In this document: positions 53,235 through 55,755 of the stretch, piece by piece
How positions within the stretch are numbered: the stretch's first letter is position 1
Layout: each line of letters starts with the position of its first letter
Position numbers and translations under genes: made by a program
Assembly: GCA_024696635.1 (NCBI GenBank)
Contig: JAILGP010000085.1
Span: 1-55,755, forward strand
DNA length: 55,755 nucleotides
Source: Eubacterium sp.
GTDB lineage: Bacteria; Bacillota; Clostridia; Lachnospirales; Lachnospiraceae
Reading direction: 5' to 3'
Notes under the pieces: model-generated
The model's database searches: none
Seen by the model: the letters and a program-made list of their open reading frames with translations, nothing else
Told to the model about the DNA's origin: nothing

Positions 53235-53921
53235 ATGGATACTTTTTTAGAACAATTACCTATAGTAATTAAATCTTTAAATGTCGGATTTTTACAGACA
53301 CTTAAACTTTTTTTTGTAACTCTTCTTGGGGCAGTTCCTTTGGGCATGCTTATATCTCTTGGGACACAGTCTAAGATAAAACCCTTAAAATGGATTTTAA
53401 ATATATTTATCTGGATTATAAGAGGTACTCCTCTTATGATTCAGCTTCTTATTATATTTTATTTTCCAGGACTTGTTTTTAATAAGCCTATATGGGGAGG
53501 AGAGGAAAGTGGTAGATTCCTTGCTTCGGCTATTGCATTTATAATTAACTATGCATGTTATTTTTCTGAAATATTCAGAGGTGGAATGATAGGTATCCCT
53601 GTTGGACAGACTGAAGCGGGTATGGTGCTTGGAATGTCTAAATCTCAGATATTCTTTAAGGTTAAGCTTCTTCAGATGATTAAGAGGGTTCTGCCTCCAA
53701 TGACTAATGAGATTCTTACCCTGGTTAAAGACACATCTCTTGCCAGAATTATTGCTCTTCAGGAGGTAATATGGGCAGGACAGGCTTTTATGAAAGGAAG
53801 CCAGGGCATATCAGGTGTTATATGGCCTATGTTCTTTACAGGAGTTTACTATTTAATATGTAATGGTATATTGACAGTAGTACTTGGCGGCTTAGAGAAG
53901 AAACTGGAATACTTCAGATAA
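53235..53921 (+). CDS. Amino-acid ABC transporter permease
   Basis: 228 residues of the HisM/GlnP permease family with about five membrane helices. The family N-terminus GFLQTLKLFFVTLLGAVPLGMLI and the EAA-like loop TEAGMVLGMSKSQIFFKVKLLQ are visible. It is 19 bases after the binding protein and 17 before the ATPase. Confidence 0.94.
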   Translation: MDTFLEQLPIVIKSLNVGFLQTLKLFFVTLLGAVPLGMLISLGTQSKIKPLKWILNIFIWIIRGTPLMIQLLIIFYFPGLVFNKPIWGGEESGRFLASAIAFIINYACYFSEIFRGGMIGIPVGQTEAGMVLGMSKSQIFFKVKLLQMIKRVLPPMTNEILTLVKDTSLARIIALQEVIWAGQAFMKGSQGISGVIWPMFFTGVYYLICNGILTVVLGGLEKKLEYFR

Positions 53922-53938
53922 TAAAGGAGGATAATAAT

Positions 53939-54721
53939 ATGAGTTTTTTTGAAGTTAGTCATATTGGTAAATCCTTTGGTAAAACTGAAGTACTGAAGGA
54001 TATATGTTTTTCATTGGATAAAAGTGAGGTTTTATCAATTATTGGATCCTCAGGTTCTGGTAAGACCACACTGTTAAGGTGTATAAATTTTCTGGAACAT
54101 GCAGATAAGGGCATCATAAAGCTGGATGAAAATGTAATTTATGATGCAGCAGATCATAATTATCGTAAGGAAAGCGTTCTTATGGAGAGTACCAAGCATC
54201 TTGGCCTGGTATTTCAGAATTTTAATCTCTTTCCGCAATATACAGCACTTGAAAATGTAATGCTGGCTCCCCAGCTTGCCAGTAAGAAGAGATCGGATTA
54301 CAAGTCTAGAAAAAAAGAGATTCTTAAAGAAATAAGGCAGGAAGGAGAAGCCCTGCTTGATCAAATGGGACTTTCGGATAGAATGAATAATTATCCTCAT
54401 CAGCTTTCCGGTGGTCAGTGTCAACGTGTTGCTATAGCTAGAGCTCTTGCCCTTTCTCCGGAAATACTTTGTTTTGATGAACCTACGTCTGCTCTGGATC
54501 CTGAACTTACAGGAGAGGTTTTAAAGGTAATAAAAGAACTTGCAGAAAAGAAGATGACTATGATTATCGTTACTCATGAAATGTCTTTTGCAAGAGACGT
54601 GTCTGATAAAGTTATATTTATGGATAATGGATATGTTCTTGAATACGGTAGTCCTAAAGAGGTATTCGAGAATCCTAAGGAGGAGAGAACTAAACAATTC
54701 CTAGGTAAGATAAATTCATAA
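53939..54721 (+). CDS. Amino-acid ABC transporter ATP-binding protein (GlnQ-like)
   Basis: 260 residues. Walker A GSSGSGKTT (about 37-45), signature LSGGQCQRVAIARAL, Walker B LCFDEPTSALDPE and switch His in VTHEM. It completes the importer with the two upstream genes. RBS AAAGGAGG at 53923-53930. Its last codons are part of the first unit of a 13-bp tandem repeat. Confidence 0.95.
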   Translation: MSFFEVSHIGKSFGKTEVLKDICFSLDKSEVLSIIGSSGSGKTTLLRCINFLEHADKGIIKLDENVIYDAADHNYRKESVLMESTKHLGLVFQNFNLFPQYTALENVMLAPQLASKKRSDYKSRKKEILKEIRQEGEALLDQMGLSDRMNNYPHQLSGGQCQRVAIARALALSPEILCFDEPTSALDPELTGEVLKVIKELAEKKMTMIIVTHEMSFARDVSDKVIFMDNGYVLEYGSPKEVFENPKEERTKQFLGKINS

Positions 54722-54773
54722 GATAAATTCATAAGATTAATTCATAAGATTAATTCATAAGATTAATTCATAA
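54709..54773 (+). repeat. Five 13-bp repeats starting at the end of the ATPase gene
   Basis: GATAAATTCATAA twice (54709, 54722) and GATTAATTCATAA three times (54735, 54748, 54761). The first unit contains the TAA stop of the ATPase gene, so the array is a duplication of the gene's own 3' end. Confidence 0.9.
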
Positions 54774-54843
54774 AATTTATTCGTAGTCAAAATGAATATA
54801 ACAAATATCAAATATAATAGGTAAATTTTTTACATATTTTTTT

Positions 54844-54890
54844 AAGGTAAAAGAGGTGGATATAAAATTAGTTTTATATTTGCCTTTTTT
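54844..54890 (+). terminator. Terminator after the amino-acid ABC operon
   Basis: Inner stem ATATAAAA (54860-54867) with TTTTATAT (54872-54879), outer AAGGTAAA with TTTGCCTT using one G-U, then a T-run. From here to the 16S promoter (54891-55050) the DNA is AT-rich without visible signal. Confidence 0.65.
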
Positions 54891-55049
54891 GTTTTCGGAT
54901 AAAAAATTAAAAAAGATAATCTTATGAAAAAAAATATAGTAAAAATATTAAATATTAGACAAAAATCAAAATAATATGCCATAAAAGTGCCTTAAAAATC
55001 CCCCAAACAAGCCTGGATAATGAGAAATTCGACAATTTACACAAAAAAA

Positions 55050-55104
55050 AGTTGAAAAATTATTTTTTTTTGTTATTGACTATCAGGTTGCGAAGTAGTA
55101 TTAT
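55050..55104 (+). promoter_or_regulatory. rRNA operon promoter with A/T-rich upstream element
   Basis: TTGACT (55076-55081), 17-base spacer, TATTAT (55099-55104). The 25 bases before the -35 are almost only A and T, like an UP element. Transcription should start near 55111, giving a leader of about 250 bases. Confidence 0.85.
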
Positions 55105-55205
55105 AAACAAGCTGTCGCGTGAGACAGTAAAAAACATCTAAAGAAAGTCAATAAATGAGCGGTCTAGAGACATGTTTCTAAATGATTTTAAATAGATGTG
55201 AAATT

Positions 55206-55217
55206 GATCTTTAACAA
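55206..55217 (+). promoter_or_regulatory. boxA-like antitermination element in the rRNA leader
   Basis: GATCTTTAACAA matches the bacterial boxA core (TGYTCTTTAACA) closely. It would load the NusB/S10 complex; nusB is in this window. Confidence 0.6.
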
Positions 55218-55321
55218 CAGAATAATGATGACAACCCCGAAAATTCTTTTTAAAAATGCTTGATTAAAGAAGCGAAAATATTTTCGGATGAACAATCCAA
55301 ACAACAGTAAAATTTGGAATG

Positions 55322-55337
55322 GTAAACGTTAACGTTT
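55322..55337. promoter_or_regulatory. Perfect 16-bp palindrome just before the 16S gene
   Basis: GTAAACGTTAACGTTTAC-like sequence: TAAACGTTAACGTTTA is self-complementary and lies about 25 bases before the 16S 5' end. It may mark part of the RNase III processing stem or a protein site. Confidence 0.4.
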
Positions 55338-55361
55338 AACTATGACAAAGGATATAAACTT

Positions 55362-55755
55362 TATTTGAGAGTTTGATCCTGGCTCAGGATAAACGCTGGC
55401 GGCGTGCTTAACACATGCAAGTCGAACGGAGTGGTTCTCCCGAAGACCTGAAGAGCTTGCTCGGAGGGAATTCATTTGAATCACTTAGTGGCGGACGGGT
55501 GAGTAACGCGTGGATAACCTGCCTTACACTGGGGGATAGCAGTTGGAAACGACTGATAATACCGCATAAGCGCACATTACCGCATGGTAAAGTGTGAAAA
55601 ACTCCGGTGGTGTAAGATGGATCCGCGTCTGATTAGCTAGTTGGTGAGGTAACGGCCCACCAAGGCGACGATCAGTAGCCGGCCTGAGAGGGTGTACGGC
55701 CACATTGGGACTGAGACACGGCCCAAACTCCTACGGGAGGCAGCAGTGGGGAATA
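55362..55755 (+). rRNA. 16S ribosomal RNA, 5' part (cut by window edge)
   Basis: The universal 5' sequence GAGTTTGATCCTGGCTCAG begins near 55368, and the conserved GGCGGACGGGTGAGTAACGCG, ACTGAGACACGGCCCA and ACTCCTACGGGAGGCAGCAG blocks follow in order. About 390 bases are present. The variable regions read as Lachnospiraceae (cluster XIVa). A 60-codon open frame inside it is not a gene. The exact mature 5' end is set to within a few bases. Confidence 0.98.

Noticed and set aside
55415-55597. 60-codon frame at the right end
   Set aside because: It lies within the 16S rRNA gene.

Overview
The window is low-GC, AT-rich Gram-positive DNA. The 5' part of a 16S rRNA gene at the right edge has a Clostridium-cluster-XIVa type sequence, and most proteins are of Lachnospiraceae type, including the small conserved genes at 228-641, 8628-8909 and 48629-48841. 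The best placement is a gut or rumen Lachnospiraceae bacterium related to Butyrivibrio, Lachnospira or Roseburia. No phage, insertion sequence, CRISPR array or tRNA gene was seen.

Layout. From 1 to 8.4 kb lie mostly single-gene housekeeping units: radA, a ThrH-type phosphatase, a CPBP membrane protease, a VanX-like lipoprotein, an ABC-F ATPase, nrdR and a YigZ protein. From 8.6 to 23.3 kb, after a minus-strand small gene, there is an HtrA protease and then a long co-directional run: tgt, TM2 protein, Asp23 protein, nusB, xseA, xseB, an FPP synthase, dxs, tlyA, nadK, recN and two M14/AstE-like proteins. From 23.4 to 35.7 kb come purL, a moxR-DUF58-membrane protein operon preceded by an attenuator-like leader, rpmE, a DUF1385 protein, prmC, prfA and a zinc-ribbon membrane protein, closed by a strong bidirectional terminator.

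From 35.8 to 52.2 kb is a beta-galactan/galacto-oligosaccharide utilisation locus. A minus-strand operon (GH42 beta-galactosidase, galK, galT) is transcribed away from a lacI-type regulator. Beyond the regulator lie a MalEFG-like sugar ABC importer, a 617-residue protein of unrecognised family, a small zinc-ribbon protein, a GH53 endo-galactanase without a signal peptide, and a diguanylate cyclase whose sensor is a cytoplasmic LacI-like sugar-binding domain. Matching CAACCG(G/A)TTG operators sit just downstream of the -10 boxes of the divergent promoters and of the transporter promoter, so the locus can be read as one regulon. The reading is: import of galacto-oligosaccharides, cytosolic cleavage by GH53 and GH42, entry of galactose into the Leloir pathway through GalK and GalT, and a c-di-GMP output possibly tied to the same sugars. 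galE and a phosphoglucomutase are not in the window.

From 52.2 kb to the end are a polar amino-acid ABC importer with a clear promoter, tandem repeats, a terminator, and a ribosomal RNA operon start (promoter, boxA-like leader, 16S 5' end). The observations most worth following are the unknown 617-residue protein, the sugar-sensing diguanylate cyclase, the operator set, the attenuator-like leader of moxR, the competing hairpins between rpmE and DUF1385, and the M14 pair that lacks the first zinc histidine.
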